In this document: positions 26,813-36,457 of the stretch, in pieces
How positions within the stretch are numbered: position 1 is the first letter of the stretch
How the letters are laid out: each line of letters opens with the position of its first letter
NCBI RefSeq assembly: GCF_002933815.1
Contig: NZ_BEYR01000001.1
Span: 1,156,659-1,220,658, forward strand
DNA length: 64,000 nt
Direction of reading: 5' to 3'
Source: Sphingobacterium sp. HMA12
Lineage (GTDB): Bacteria > Bacteroidota > Bacteroidia > Sphingobacteriales > Sphingobacteriaceae
Position numbers and translations under genes: made by a program
The notes under the pieces: generated by a model
Told to the model about the DNA's origin: nothing
The model's input: only the letters and a program-made list of their open reading frames with translations
Database searches by the model: none

Positions 26813-29245
26813 ATGGCTATCAGATTTATCTTTCCTTCTTTACTGCTTGTTTTATCTATTGTTTTCTTGTCAGTAAGCTCCTTTTCGCAGCAACGGATGT
26901 CTAAAAAAACAGAAAAGGTAATATACGGACAAATAGAGGATTCAACATCTCACCGACCTCTACAGTTTTCAAATGTAACAGTTTCTCATAAAGGGAATCG
27001 TTTAATTTCTTTAGTGGCCGATAAAAATGGTAAGTTTCAATTTAGATTAGATTCACTCGAGTACGTCGATGTAAAAATTAGTTTAGTTGGTTATAAGGAT
27101 AAATATTTGGAAAATATAAAAACACCAAATGATAGCATTGAACTGAATTTAGGTACGATATATCTTGAAAAAGGAAATGTGTTGGAAACAGTTTTGGTGA
27201 CGAAAAGCGTTCCAGTAATTGAGAACAAATTAGATAAAATGATTTATCATATCTCAAACGACCCTTCTTTATTGGGCACGACAGGTGAGGATGTTTTTAG
27301 AAAATTACCAATGGTTTCACTTGGTTATGATGGAAAAGTTGCACTTCGGGGTAATCAACACGTGAAGATTCTTATTGATGGTAAACCATCAGGAATTATG
27401 AGTGGAAATATAGCTGATGCCCTACGAATGATACCGTCTAGTCAGATTAAATCAGTTGAAATTATGACCAATCCTTCATTGAAATACGATGTTGAAGGGG
27501 GAGGAGGAATAATTAACATCATTACAAACCGGTTAACGGTACAAGGATTAAATGGCGGCGTGGGCGCAACATTTGGAACACGACAAAGCAATCAGAGCAG
27601 TAATTTAGCAGGACGAATAGGTCGTTTTGGAATTACTGGGAGTATCGGTAATTCATGGAGTTATCCAATTGCAAGTGTTATTACGACGGAGAATTTAACA
27701 GCCCACGGAGAACCAATATTTTCTCAAAAAAATGATAGTAGAAATCGAAGAAATGGAACTCAGTTCGCTGTTGCTATGGATTATTCTTTGGATTCACTTC
27801 AAATGTTTGTTGCGAATGTAAATTTTAATAATCTAGTTATTATGACAAACAACAACATTCATAGCCACTATGCAGAAAATGAATTTGTCGGAGCTGTAGA
27901 TAATAAACAACCTATAGGCAATTTTGATTTTAGTACAGATTATATTAGAAAGTTCGGATCTAGTGGTAAAGAAATGACCTTGTCATTTCAATATTTAAAA
28001 GGTAAGAACGACTTAAAGTACCATTCCAATTATGACAATCACATAGAATCTGGCAGAAATCTTGGCAACAATCATGAATATACAGCTCAATTAGACTTTA
28101 AATATCCCATTAGCTCACTTTCGCTAGATTTTGGTGCAAAAATAGTAGATCGAAATATTAATTCAGTCGTTAACATTGATACATCGGGCACAGATGGAAG
28201 TATTCAGCATGATAGTAACCGAAGTTACTCGTTTAAATATCATCAAAATTTCATAGCAGGATATGCTATAGCTGGAATGCCTATTGGTGAATCATTTAAT
28301 ATTAATGGTGGAGTAAGATGGGAAAAGACTATTTTGAAAGGGGATGAAACCAGTAGCTCATCTGATTTTTCCAACAAATCAGATAACCTATTTCCCAACA
28401 TAGCTTTTTCTTATTCATATTCGAAGAATTCAACTTTTAAAATTCTATATGGAAAAAGAATTCAGCGACCAAGCTTATACTATCTAAACCCTTTCAGGAA
28501 TAATACTGATAGAACAAGTCAGATCCAGGGCAATCCAAGACTTAAATCAGAAATTATCAATAATATTGAGATTGGTGGTGATTTTAACTTCTTTAAGAGT
28601 ACTGGACAAATTAATGTTTCTCTTTATTATAAGAGTACAAACAATATAATTGAGCCAGTAGCACAGCAGATTATTGAAAATGGTAATATAGTCATGTTGC
28701 AAACATTTGAAAATATTGGAAGGAACAAAAGTTTTGGAACCAATTTTTATGGATCCTTAAAATTTCTCAAACGGTTTAATTTAAAAGCTAATCTGGATGT
28801 TTATACATATTCAAATTCTCCATATAAAGATTTTTCTAATTCCATAAAAGAACCGAATAAAACCTCTATAATGTATAAGACCTTTGTAGGGATGGATGTA
28901 AATTTAGGGAAAGGCTATACCTTTGATTCATATCTATTTTATGATTCACCTCAAATAACATTTCAGGGAGAGTTTGCCGCATTCAACTTATTGAATATCT
29001 CATTCAAGAAAAAGATTTTGAAAGATGCAGCAGTTGTTGGGATTTCAATTGTTGATCCTTTTAATAATATTAAGAACTTAGGAAATTATTCAGCCTCACC
29101 AAATTTTATTCAAACGGGGTATTTTTCCATACCCTTCCGCTCTTTTGGGCTTTCGCTCTCCTGGCAATTTGGTAAAAATAAATCCAATGCCTATCAATCC
29201 AAAGAGAAGCAAATAAGAAATGATGATCAAAAAATATCAACATAG
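26813..29245 (+). CDS. TonB-dependent-receptor-like outer-membrane protein (OMP_b-brl_3)
   Basis: Seen: 810 aa. Signal peptide (to about residue 24, SSFSQ), a CarboxypepD_reg-like domain (about 37-125, IYGQIEDSTSHRPLQFSNV), a plug (about 130-235, VALRGNQHVKILIDGKPSG and EGGGGIINIITN), then a beta-barrel with an RPSLYYLNPF segment typical of OMP_b-brl_3. Known: the family lies in the outer membrane and may import peptides or ions; the substrate is unknown. Divergent from the LytS/LytTR genes, likely its regulators. Confidence 0.9.
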   Translation: MAIRFIFPSLLLVLSIVFLSVSSFSQQRMSKKTEKVIYGQIEDSTSHRPLQFSNVTVSHKGNRLISLVADKNGKFQFRLDSLEYVDVKISLVGYKDKYLENIKTPNDSIELNLGTIYLEKGNVLETVLVTKSVPVIENKLDKMIYHISNDPSLLGTTGEDVFRKLPMVSLGYDGKVALRGNQHVKILIDGKPSGIMSGNIADALRMIPSSQIKSVEIMTNPSLKYDVEGGGGIINIITNRLTVQGLNGGVGATFGTRQSNQSSNLAGRIGRFGITGSIGNSWSYPIASVITTENLTAHGEPIFSQKNDSRNRRNGTQFAVAMDYSLDSLQMFVANVNFNNLVIMTNNNIHSHYAENEFVGAVDNKQPIGNFDFSTDYIRKFGSSGKEMTLSFQYLKGKNDLKYHSNYDNHIESGRNLGNNHEYTAQLDFKYPISSLSLDFGAKIVDRNINSVVNIDTSGTDGSIQHDSNRSYSFKYHQNFIAGYAIAGMPIGESFNINGGVRWEKTILKGDETSSSSDFSNKSDNLFPNIAFSYSYSKNSTFKILYGKRIQRPSLYYLNPFRNNTDRTSQIQGNPRLKSEIINNIEIGGDFNFFKSTGQINVSLYYKSTNNIIEPVAQQIIENGNIVMLQTFENIGRNKSFGTNFYGSLKFLKRFNLKANLDVYTYSNSPYKDFSNSIKEPNKTSIMYKTFVGMDVNLGKGYTFDSYLFYDSPQITFQGEFAAFNLLNISFKKKILKDAAVVGISIVDPFNNIKNLGNYSASPNFIQTGYFSIPFRSFGLSLSWQFGKNKSNAYQSKEKQIRNDDQKIST

Positions 29246-29253
29246 TCTATTTG

Positions 29254-29327
29254 AGAAAATGATGCCCTAGATGACAGATAAGTATGGTAACGCAGTAAGT
29301 AGTCACACCACACCCTGCTGTTGCTAG
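29254..29327 (+). pseudogene. Cysteine desulfurase relic, copy 3
   Basis: Only the EMMP and TDKYGNAVSSH part is left, with a further internal TAG (CCC TAG ATG). The 130 bp that follow match the leader of the other HD copies. Confidence 0.65.
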
Positions 29328-29460
29328 GCAAACCTGTTTATTCGTCGTGATGAATTGTATGTTCATCGAAAAACAGTATCGTTCATGCGTCGAATTTAGT
29401 AGATTAGTCGTGCTATTTAACCGATAGATATCAAAATAGAATAACGTATTATATATTACT

Positions 29461-30111
29461 ATGATGAGTGATCAAATTAAGCTACAACAATTGGCTGCGA
29501 TAATGGATGTGCTGCAGCTGGCTGAGAAACTAAAGTTCGAACTACGGCATAGCTGGTTGTCCAATGGGCGACAGGAGAGTGTTGCCGAGCATACCTGGCG
29601 TATGTCGCTGATGGCTATATTGATTGAGCCGCTTTTGGATCAGAAGGTAGATTTAGCCCGTCTGTTAAAAATGATCATTATTCATGATCTTGTTGAAGCC
29701 GAAGCGGGAGACGTGTCCGTATTAGATCAGATCCGCAATCCGGAGATCAGAAAGATCAAACAGCAAAATGAAGAACAGGCCATTCTCAAGATCAGGCAGA
29801 TGCTGGCAACAAGTAACGGACAAGAGATCTATGATCTTTTCTATGAATTTGAAGAGAAGAAAACCTTTGAAGCCAAGGTCGCCAATGCCATTGACAAGTT
29901 AGAGGTACAGCTACAGCACAATCATGCCGATATCTCTACCTGGGAAGAAGTTGAGTATGATCTTTCTTTTGTAATTGGCAAACACGTCCAATTTGACCAG
30001 ACCTTAGTCCTGTTAAAGGATTTAATCGAGCAGCAGGCCTCGCAGAAATTGGAAGAGGCAGGGTTGAATGTCTTGGAGATTCGCGAGCGCGCAATCTCAA
30101 CTTTTAGCTAG
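29461..30111 (+). CDS. HD-domain phosphohydrolase (HD_3), copy 3
   Basis: Seen: 216 aa with H44 and H75-D76. Differences from copy 1 include T3S, V80A, F182L and S206L. Here the membrane protein upstream is missing and the receptor gene takes its place. The downstream MBL gene is convergent, nine bases away. Confidence 0.85.
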   Translation: MMSDQIKLQQLAAIMDVLQLAEKLKFELRHSWLSNGRQESVAEHTWRMSLMAILIEPLLDQKVDLARLLKMIIIHDLVEAEAGDVSVLDQIRNPEIRKIKQQNEEQAILKIRQMLATSNGQEIYDLFYEFEEKKTFEAKVANAIDKLEVQLQHNHADISTWEEVEYDLSFVIGKHVQFDQTLVLLKDLIEQQASQKLEEAGLNVLEIRERAISTFS

Positions 30112-30120
30112 GGGAGGAGC

Positions 30121-30852
30121 TTACCTGTCATAGAGGGTAATTATTTTATTTTCAATATCATGATAAAGAAGGATTTTCCATTGTCCTTCTTTTGCTCTTT
30201 TCTTCCAAATGATTCGTTCTTCCATCGCTTTTTTGCCATCATAATCAGTTTTAAATGCTATTTGATAGTTTAAATATCCCATTTGAGGAAGATTGTCCGC
30301 ACCATAAAAAACTGTCCCTCCATTATCTTTAATCCAAAAAACCTGATGATAAGGGGTATGTCCGCCGGTGACTTCGAAATCAATCTTTGAAGTAATACTT
30401 CCTTTATCAGAATCCATCCAGATAATATTGGCATTTTCAACAATGAACTTCAAAACATCCAAATCAAAAGAAGGGCTTCCATCTTTTGAAAGTGCAAAAT
30501 CATATTCACGCTTTTGTATATAGACTTCAGCATTTGGAAAATTAAGCGTCCAATCATTTTTCGCTCTATTCACAAGTCCGTTAATGTGGTCTTTGTGCAG
30601 ATGAGAAAGCATAGCTAGCTTAACATCTTCTGGTTGAAATCCTGCTTTTATAATGTTAGTATGAATTTTTGGAATTCCGTTTTCCGTCCAGCCTAATCCT
30701 GCATCTAGCAATACTAGATTACCAGCTGTTTCAATAAGGAAAGGCTGCACAGCAATTTTTAAATTTTTATCGTTTTCAGTATCTTCCAGATAGGTGAAAT
30801 TTTTATTCTTATCGACACTGAAATCACCGTCTTTTAGAGGATATATTTTCAT
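30121..30852 (-). CDS. MBL-fold metallo-hydrolase
   Basis: Seen: 243 aa from the ATG at 30852. The HxHxDH motif is H84-L-H86-K-D88-H89; further ligands are in VTGGHTPYH and GADNL. An LLDAGLG segment precedes. Known: the closest subgroup includes lactonase (AiiA/AttM)-like hydrolases, but the substrate cannot be read. No signal peptide, so cytosolic. The candidate promoter lies just upstream. Confidence 0.85.
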   Translation of the reverse strand: MKIYPLKDGDFSVDKNKNFTYLEDTENDKNLKIAVQPFLIETAGNLVLLDAGLGWTENGIPKIHTNIIKAGFQPEDVKLAMLSHLHKDHINGLVNRAKNDWTLNFPNAEVYIQKREYDFALSKDGSPSFDLDVLKFIVENANIIWMDSDKGSITSKIDFEVTGGHTPYHQVFWIKDNGGTVFYGADNLPQMGYLNYQIAFKTDYDGKKAMEERIIWKKRAKEGQWKILLYHDIENKIITLYDR

Positions 30853-30906
30853 GTTTACTATTATATTAATTTCACTTTTTCTTCTGATTGATAATACGTA
30901 GAATAA

Positions 30907-30914
30907 CAAAACTA
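30907..30914 (-). promoter_or_regulatory. Candidate -7 box for the MBL gene
   Basis: TAGTTTTG on the minus strand fits TAnnTTTG, 54 bases before the ATG at 30852. It favours that ATG over the upstream in-frame start at 30909. Confidence 0.4.
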
Positions 30915-30990
30915 CGCATCCAAAAGCAAAATACTATATCCGTGTTTTTGCGGATATCAATATAAGGAAAATCTCCATTTTATAGAATTA

Positions 30991-31151
30991 CTTACGGTTT
31001 CCCGTAACCAACTTTTTTTATAAACCACTAGCTTAGCCTTACAAAGTGTGTAATAGTCTAGCTAGTTAATATTGACAAACATATTCAGTCAGCATAAATA
31101 ATGTATATTAGGCTTGGGTATTCACCTTGCCCAATTGAAATGTATAAAGCC
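30991..31151 (+). repeat. YbjQ leader repeat, copy d
   Basis: Complete leader (TTTCCCGTAACCAAC, GCTTAGCCTTACAAAG, GGGTATTCACC) leading to the ATG at 31152. It fills the gap after the MBL gene. Confidence 0.85.
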
Positions 31152-31410
31152 ATGATAGTAAACACGACCAATTCCAGTTTCCCAATAGCAGCCAATGTTG
31201 TCATCGGCAACAATATCTTTAGCGATATAGGAGCGAGCTATGTAGATTTCTTTGGAGGTCGCTCTACCAGCTATGAGAAGAAGATGCAGGAGATGTACAA
31301 GCGTGTTACCGAAACGCTCAAGCAGCGTGTACAGGCTTAGTGTAGATATCGACGAAATCTCAGGAGAGGGGAGTCAGATGTTTATGATTACTGCGGTGGG
31401 TACACCAGTA
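31152..31410 (+). pseudogene. YbjQ-family gene, copy d, with two deletions
   Basis: Seen: lacks the IEGREISRY segment and has a 26-bp deletion after LKQRVQ that gives an immediate TAG. It then joins the IS256 fragment at exactly the same base as copy a (ACACCAGTA then AACAGGCTG). Confidence 0.85.
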
Positions 31411-31808
31411 AACAGGCTGCACAAGCCGCACTGGCAGATTTTGCCGATAGATCGGAATCCAAGTATCCTTATGCAGTAAGATCATGGAAGGAGAACTGGG
31501 ACGAACTGACCGTCTTTTACGACTTTCCACTTGAGATCCGAAGAATAATCTATACGACCAATATCATCGAAAACATGAATGGGAAGATTCGTAAATACAC
31601 AAAGAATAAACTGTCATTCCCCAGTGATGATGCCGTACTAAAATCTGTATATTTGTCTTTGAGAGAAATCTCTAAAAAGTGGACTATGCCTATTCATAAT
31701 TGGGGCATTATCCTAAATCAGTTCCTAACTTTATTTGAAAAAAGAGTCCAGTTATAAGGAACATAACTGAACTCCGCATTTTCTATTTACACACTTAGTG
31801 GGACAGTC
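31411..31808 (+). mobile_element. IS256-type element, 3' fragment, second copy
   Basis: Matches 9888-10287 and 54240-54638, including the right inverted repeat. Here the tryptophan codon that is TAG in the first copy is intact (TGG). Confidence 0.9.
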
Positions 31809-31810
31809 CC

Positions 31811-33220
31811 TCACTTTTGGAGCTCAAGCAATTTTTCATTTCTCGTCTGGTAATTAATTTCACAATTTGGTAGCCATTTTTTTAAGTTGTCCTTGTCCGT
31901 CTGTGTTAAGTAATCGTCATCTATCCGTATTGACTTCAAATTTTTCAACTGGGATATTTTTGGTGAAATATATTTTATGGGGTTGTTCCAAATTTCAAGC
32001 TTTTCTAAATTTTTAAGATCAGAAATATTATCAGGTATGCGTTCTATTTCGTTGTCAAATAGCAAAAGTTCTTTTAAATTTCCTAGAAATATTGTTTCTG
32101 TTGAAATGTTTTTGATCTTGTTGGTATATAAATAGAGTATTTCAAGCTTCCTTAGTCTACCATCGATAAATGAAAGATCCGAAAGCTGGTTGTCATTTAA
32201 TGATAGCCAAGTTAGCTTTGGTATCGTCTTAATTAGTTCTGGGAAAAGTGTCAGTTCATTCCCTGACAAGTCAAAATGTTCCAAACTATCCAATTGAGAA
32301 AGATCGCAGTCGACTTGTTTAATCCCTGTCTTTGCAAATGAAACACTTTTAAGGTATTTTATTTGTGTTATTTTGCAAGGAAATTTATTGATCGGATTAT
32401 CAGCCATAATCAAGTCTTCAAGGGATTTAATCCGGAAAATTTGTTCTGGAACTTCTTTGAACATATTACCTGACAATATCACCTTATAAAGGTTAAATTT
32501 TTCAAGACCGTTAGGAAGCGATGTCAAACTATTCGAGTTAAGCCATAGATACGGCCCCCTGCTGTCTGTTTGTATCGCAGAACTTATACTTTTGTAAGCG
32601 CTTGTCTTTTTCCTTGATGCTATTTCATTGCACAAAGAAGTCATAATATCCTTAACCGCTGATCCTTCGCCGCCTGTTTGAAAGAGCCAAGTTTCTATTC
32701 TACTATCACAAACAATACAGTCTATTCCAAAGTTAGGATCCCAATTGATACTGGTGTTATCGAATTCGGGACTGTCGGCATAAGCATAACGGATAGTATT
32801 TGGAATATCTTCCATTTTTGTCGAAGTGATCAGGACTCCATCATCAGGCATAACAATTGTTTTTTTCCAAAACTTTGTTTTGGGCAGCTCGGGATAACCT
32901 GCTATTCCAAAAATAATCCCTGCCTGACCTTTAAAGTTTTTCGGAAAAATGATATAATTGTGTTCTTGCCATTTCATATAGGTCACAAAGACAGAAGATA
33001 TATACAGGATTGTAAAAATGGATTGCAATGCCCAAAAGGATTTCCTATCTCTCAAAAATCTTTTAATTCCATAATCAATTAGGTATAGCATCAATCCGAC
33101 TCCAACAAAGATCAATGCTAAAACAATGAGGTAACCATATGTGAAAACTACAATCAGCAATCCGAGTAGGATTGTCAATAAACCTAGTATTTTCAAAGGT
33201 GAACTTATGAGTCGTTTCAT
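31811..33220 (-). CDS. Leucine-rich-repeat membrane protein, copy 2
   Basis: Seen: 469 aa, the same architecture as 10288-11697 (three N-terminal membrane segments, a middle domain, about nine LRRs). Most differences lie in the middle domain (residues about 150-235). The complete DUF4241 gene ends 13 bp upstream of its ATG, so the two form one transcription unit here. Confidence 0.8.
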   Translation of the reverse strand: MKRLISSPLKILGLLTILLGLLIVVFTYGYLIVLALIFVGVGLMLYLIDYGIKRFLRDRKSFWALQSIFTILYISSVFVTYMKWQEHNYIIFPKNFKGQAGIIFGIAGYPELPKTKFWKKTIVMPDDGVLITSTKMEDIPNTIRYAYADSPEFDNTSINWDPNFGIDCIVCDSRIETWLFQTGGEGSAVKDIMTSLCNEIASRKKTSAYKSISSAIQTDSRGPYLWLNSNSLTSLPNGLEKFNLYKVILSGNMFKEVPEQIFRIKSLEDLIMADNPINKFPCKITQIKYLKSVSFAKTGIKQVDCDLSQLDSLEHFDLSGNELTLFPELIKTIPKLTWLSLNDNQLSDLSFIDGRLRKLEILYLYTNKIKNISTETIFLGNLKELLLFDNEIERIPDNISDLKNLEKLEIWNNPIKYISPKISQLKNLKSIRIDDDYLTQTDKDNLKKWLPNCEINYQTRNEKLLELQK

Positions 33221-33233
33221 TATTGGCATCTTT

Positions 33234-34013
33234 TTAATACTCCCCAACATTCCGCCACAGTACAATATCAAAGTCAGTCAACAGCTGACAGATCTTACTG
33301 TCACTGTCTCTTCCGATGTAAGTAGCATAAAAACCATCTCCATACCCCGTGGAGAAAAAGACGGCATTTTGGTTTTGAAAATCGTAATTTAAATAATCCT
33401 TGAATTTTTCGGAGAATATTGTCTCCCAGTTTTTATCGAGAATATCATTTAAGCTATTCCTTGCTACTTGATCGACGAAAAGACCTATTCCTGCATCTAC
33501 TCCATAGCCATATATTTCTTTGGATTTGATGGGAATTGGAGCCTGTCCAGGTAATAACGCAAGCTCCCATTTACAGATAGGCTTATCTGAGAACTTTATT
33601 CGTGCAAAGGCGATCCTTCTATCCTTATTAGCGTTGATATTTGCCATTGCCAATTCCACCTGAAACCCACCAACAGGAAACTTTTCATTAAAAGCTATCG
33701 CATCGCTTAGCATAACGGGGTCGGTAGCGATAATCTGGCCTGACGATACCTTTAGATTTCCTACAGCTATCTTATCAAAAGTAATTTCCGCGCCGAATTG
33801 TGTTACTTTTGTTCCCTTCGCGAAACTGCCTTCAAACAGCTGTGGGAATGTCAGCGATGTATCCTTAATGGTTATTTTCGGTATGGTATCTGTCAGATCG
33901 AACTCTTCTGTTGGTACAATGATATCGTTATTTTTACTTGGAACTTTGTTTTTCGAAGTACATGAAAATAGCATCACGGCCATTATACATATCGTTATTG
34001 TTCTTTTGTGCAT
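33234..34013 (-). CDS. DUF4241 lipoprotein
   Basis: Seen: 259 aa with a lipobox (LFSC, C18) and a DUF4241 domain: WELALLPGQAPIPIKS, GYGVDAGIGLFVDQ, GYGDGFYATYIGRDSD and LLTDFDIV. Known: DUF4241 is a small domain of unknown chemistry frequent in toxin-immunity loci. Inferred: anchored in the periplasmic leaflet of a membrane. Its relic in the first array (11711) shows that the first copy lost 215 codons. Confidence 0.85.
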   Translation of the reverse strand: MHKRTITICIMAVMLFSCTSKNKVPSKNNDIIVPTEEFDLTDTIPKITIKDTSLTFPQLFEGSFAKGTKVTQFGAEITFDKIAVGNLKVSSGQIIATDPVMLSDAIAFNEKFPVGGFQVELAMANINANKDRRIAFARIKFSDKPICKWELALLPGQAPIPIKSKEIYGYGVDAGIGLFVDQVARNSLNDILDKNWETIFSEKFKDYLNYDFQNQNAVFFSTGYGDGFYATYIGRDSDSKICQLLTDFDIVLWRNVGEY

Positions 34014-34037
34014 ATGGAATAATTCTCTTTGTCCAAT

Positions 34038-34586
34038 TCATGACTCTACAGGATGACCAATCTCCTTAAAGAACTTTCGAAGCATTTCATATATGCTGCA
34101 ATCAGCGATAACCTGATTGCAGCTATCTATAGCCATAGCTTCGCAACTTAAACAAACATTCAAAACAGAAACAATTTTTCCTGAGCTTTTATAGAATACG
34201 ATAGCATCCCTGTAAATAGGGCCACACATCCAATTGGACACATCAGTTGTTTTTGTAAGCAAAATATTCTTTAGTAGACTGATTGACTCATTACCATACT
34301 GAAAACTATTGGTTCTTTGACTAGAAAAATGAAATAGACCTGTATCATCAATTAAGTACTGTGTTACACTTAATAGCGCCTCCAGTTCGCTCAGGCGAAT
34401 TTCTTCGGTTTCGGTCAGATTATTGCGTTTCTCCTTTCTCACTTTTAACTTGTTACGTTCTGGTTTAAGCACTTGAATAGCAGCTTCATATTCATCTCCT
34501 CTTTGAAGAGAGTAGGTTTCAACGTAGTCAAATGCTAAGCTCTTAATATAATGAGAAGATGTGATTGAATTCGTGATACTTTTCAT
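34038..34586 (-). CDS. Hypothetical protein, 182 aa
   Basis: Family not recognised. Seen: N-terminal charged coiled-coil-like region (40-75, RNKLKVRKEKRNNLTETEEI), then a domain with DVSNWMCGPIYRDAIVFYKSSG and several cysteines (SCEAMAIDSCNQVIADC). It recalls small metal- or redox-linked immunity proteins, but that is a guess. It lies 24 bp upstream of the DUF4241 gene and is absent from the first array. Confidence 0.55.
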   Translation of the reverse strand: MKSITNSITSSHYIKSLAFDYVETYSLQRGDEYEAAIQVLKPERNKLKVRKEKRNNLTETEEIRLSELEALLSVTQYLIDDTGLFHFSSQRTNSFQYGNESISLLKNILLTKTTDVSNWMCGPIYRDAIVFYKSSGKIVSVLNVCLSCEAMAIDSCNQVIADCSIYEMLRKFFKEIGHPVES

Positions 34587-34699
34587 TGTTAAAAGTGAGC
34601 GGTTATTTCTCTAAATATTAAAAATAAAAGTATAAAAAAGGGCTATTAATTGCTAATAAAAATGTGATTAAGCGAGATCAATTAGAATTTTGGAAAATC

Positions 34700-34912
34700 C
34701 TAAACGTCCTGTTTAAAATTCTCAAAGTCAAATGTTGTTAGGTCTGCGTCATATATACCGCTAAAAACCCCGGCCTATACTGAGATTTTAGTTCTTAACC
34801 AATTCTTATCCCAGTTGCTAGTCTCATCAATAACTAATAATCCAATTACTGTAATTGAAATTGATTGCCCCCCTGAGTGCAATCCAATCGTAAAATCATC
34901 AAGCTCGTCCAT
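34700..34912 (-). pseudogene. WapI-like immunity gene with a nonsense codon (copy 2)
   Basis: Seen: 70 codons, frame intact through the G-run that is shifted in copy 1, but TAG replaces a glutamine-like codon after KISV (position 46). Thus both copies are dead, by different mutations. Confidence 0.6.
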
Positions 34913-34942
34913 TTGCGACTGTTAAATTATATTATCCATACA

Positions 34943-35332
34943 TTACTTTGACTCCGATTCATTCCATTGTGGGATACCGATAAACATTTCATTTATAAAT
35001 TGCTCAGTATATCGCTGCATCCCAGCTTCCTCCTTATCAAAGTAAGCCTTTATTTTTGAACAAACTTTAGGGTTGTAGCAAAGTTTGACCCGGAGGTGTT
35101 CAACCCATTCCGCCCGGATTACAATCGTAATTAACCTTTTTGTGTCTCGGGCCAACCCAATTACCGTAATATCTTCGGTCATCCCTGCAAACCAATCGAT
35201 AATATATACTTTGGCTCCAGGACTAAACTGTTTCGTACCGATACGGGGTTGTCGTTTCCCTTCACCATAGCTAATTTCCCGTTTTATGTTAGCTACTAAT
35301 GTCCATAATGGTGCAGGCTCTAAATGATTCAT
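34943..35332 (-). CDS. Conserved hypothetical protein, 129 aa, copy 2
   Basis: Seen: same length as 13154-13543; FSPGAKVYIIDWFAGM, EHLRVKLCYNPKV. Changes cluster in residues 15-40 and at the last residues. Both copies stay open while the neighbours decay. Confidence 0.65.
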   Translation of the reverse strand: MNHLEPAPLWTLVANIKREISYGEGKRQPRIGTKQFSPGAKVYIIDWFAGMTEDITVIGLARDTKRLITIVIRAEWVEHLRVKLCYNPKVCSKIKAYFDKEEAGMQRYTEQFINEMFIGIPQWNESESK

Positions 35333-35375
35333 ATCGATGCTAATTAATCCAAAGAGTTGATTGAATTTGCTTTTA

Positions 35376-35415
35376 CGTTACCTTTGGACATATATAAATT
35401 AACCTTATAGTTATC
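35376..35415 (-). pseudogene. Tiny relic of a 142-aa-type gene
   Basis: About 13 codons (DNYKVNLYMSKGN) resembling the end of the gene at 11851 (DNYKVEFIYVER). The rest of the 35333-35582 gap shows no gene. Confidence 0.4.
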
Positions 35416-35582
35416 TCAAATGTGATTGGATAGTCCCTTTATTATTAAATTTTTGAATATTTATGATGTGACCGATTTTCTCAAGCGGCAGATAAAAGTT
35501 GTTGGCCTTCTTTGGTTTCTGTTCTCATATATGACTGTTGTACTATATTATACTAAATTTGTTTCAGGCTATAATTCTTGTT

Positions 35583-36377
35583 TTATATCTCAACCGTGTA
35601 TTCCCAATAATGTTCTGTCTTGTCATTACAGAGAAAACCCTCAAACAAATCGCTTGCGATAAGTTGATCCATTTTTTTATGATCCGTTGCGATGAGAAAG
35701 AAAAAGCTATCCCATTCAATGGTAAACAGAATTTCTTTATCAGCCGAGTATAGGTAATAATCTTTGCCGCCGATCTCATCACAGAATTCATATTCAGTTA
35801 ATTGGTCAAGATCCACAGTTGTGGTATTTTCATAAAACTCGTCCGTTATCATGATCTGATTCTTTCCCAAGAGTTTGAAAGCTTTATGGATAGCCATCTT
35901 TGAAAGCATACCAAACGCACCTTCAGTCGGGTGGTAGATACTTTCGCGATCTGTATAATTATTAAGCTTTTCCATGAGGTCCGGTCTCGTAAAATTTCGG
36001 TTTAGCCCACCTATAGAAGTCCTTAGGGCCGTATTAAGTTCCGCACAGCCCGTCAGGGTTGAGCCGTTCACGATATTTTTCCAAGGTATTGCTTTAGCCT
36101 CCCTAAAAATATCTTCATCGGAGGGATATCGTTCATTGTCGTAATTATAGATGTCCCTATTCGCTTCTGGAAGGTTTTTTAAAAAATCAATTTTCTTCAA
36201 CGCCTCTTCATGTGATAGTAGCTTAGCCTTTTTTAGATTACTTTTATCAGTCTCCTCTCTGTCAAGTTGAAAGAAGGGGAGGAATGCAATGAAAATGCTG
36301 TCATAATGATCTTCGAAATGCTCTTTTATTGCACCTTCATAAGGGTATAACTTTTCCTGGTCAAATATGTTACCCAT
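35583..36377 (-). CDS. DUF2711-like hypothetical protein
   Basis: Seen: 264 aa, soluble. IFIAFLPFFQLDREETD, AIPWKNIVNGSTLTGCAELN and ALRTSIGGLNRNF recall DUF2711 proteins; the assignment is from memory and moderate. The C-terminal part (EILFTIEWDSFFFLIATD) is beta-rich. No known activity. It heads the second minus-strand array. Confidence 0.55.
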   Translation of the reverse strand: MGNIFDQEKLYPYEGAIKEHFEDHYDSIFIAFLPFFQLDREETDKSNLKKAKLLSHEEALKKIDFLKNLPEANRDIYNYDNERYPSDEDIFREAKAIPWKNIVNGSTLTGCAELNTALRTSIGGLNRNFTRPDLMEKLNNYTDRESIYHPTEGAFGMLSKMAIHKAFKLLGKNQIMITDEFYENTTTVDLDQLTEYEFCDEIGGKDYYLYSADKEILFTIEWDSFFFLIATDHKKMDQLIASDLFEGFLCNDKTEHYWEYTVEI

Positions 36378-36457
36378 AAAATATTGATTAAGTATGAATA
36401 GCCTTTATTTCAAATTCAATATATGTAATTTTGCATTAGATGACTTGTGCAAATCAT

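Noticed and set aside
35426..35753. Plus-strand frames opposite the DUF2711-like gene
   Set aside because: They overlap a long coding frame and a gap and show no domain or start signal.
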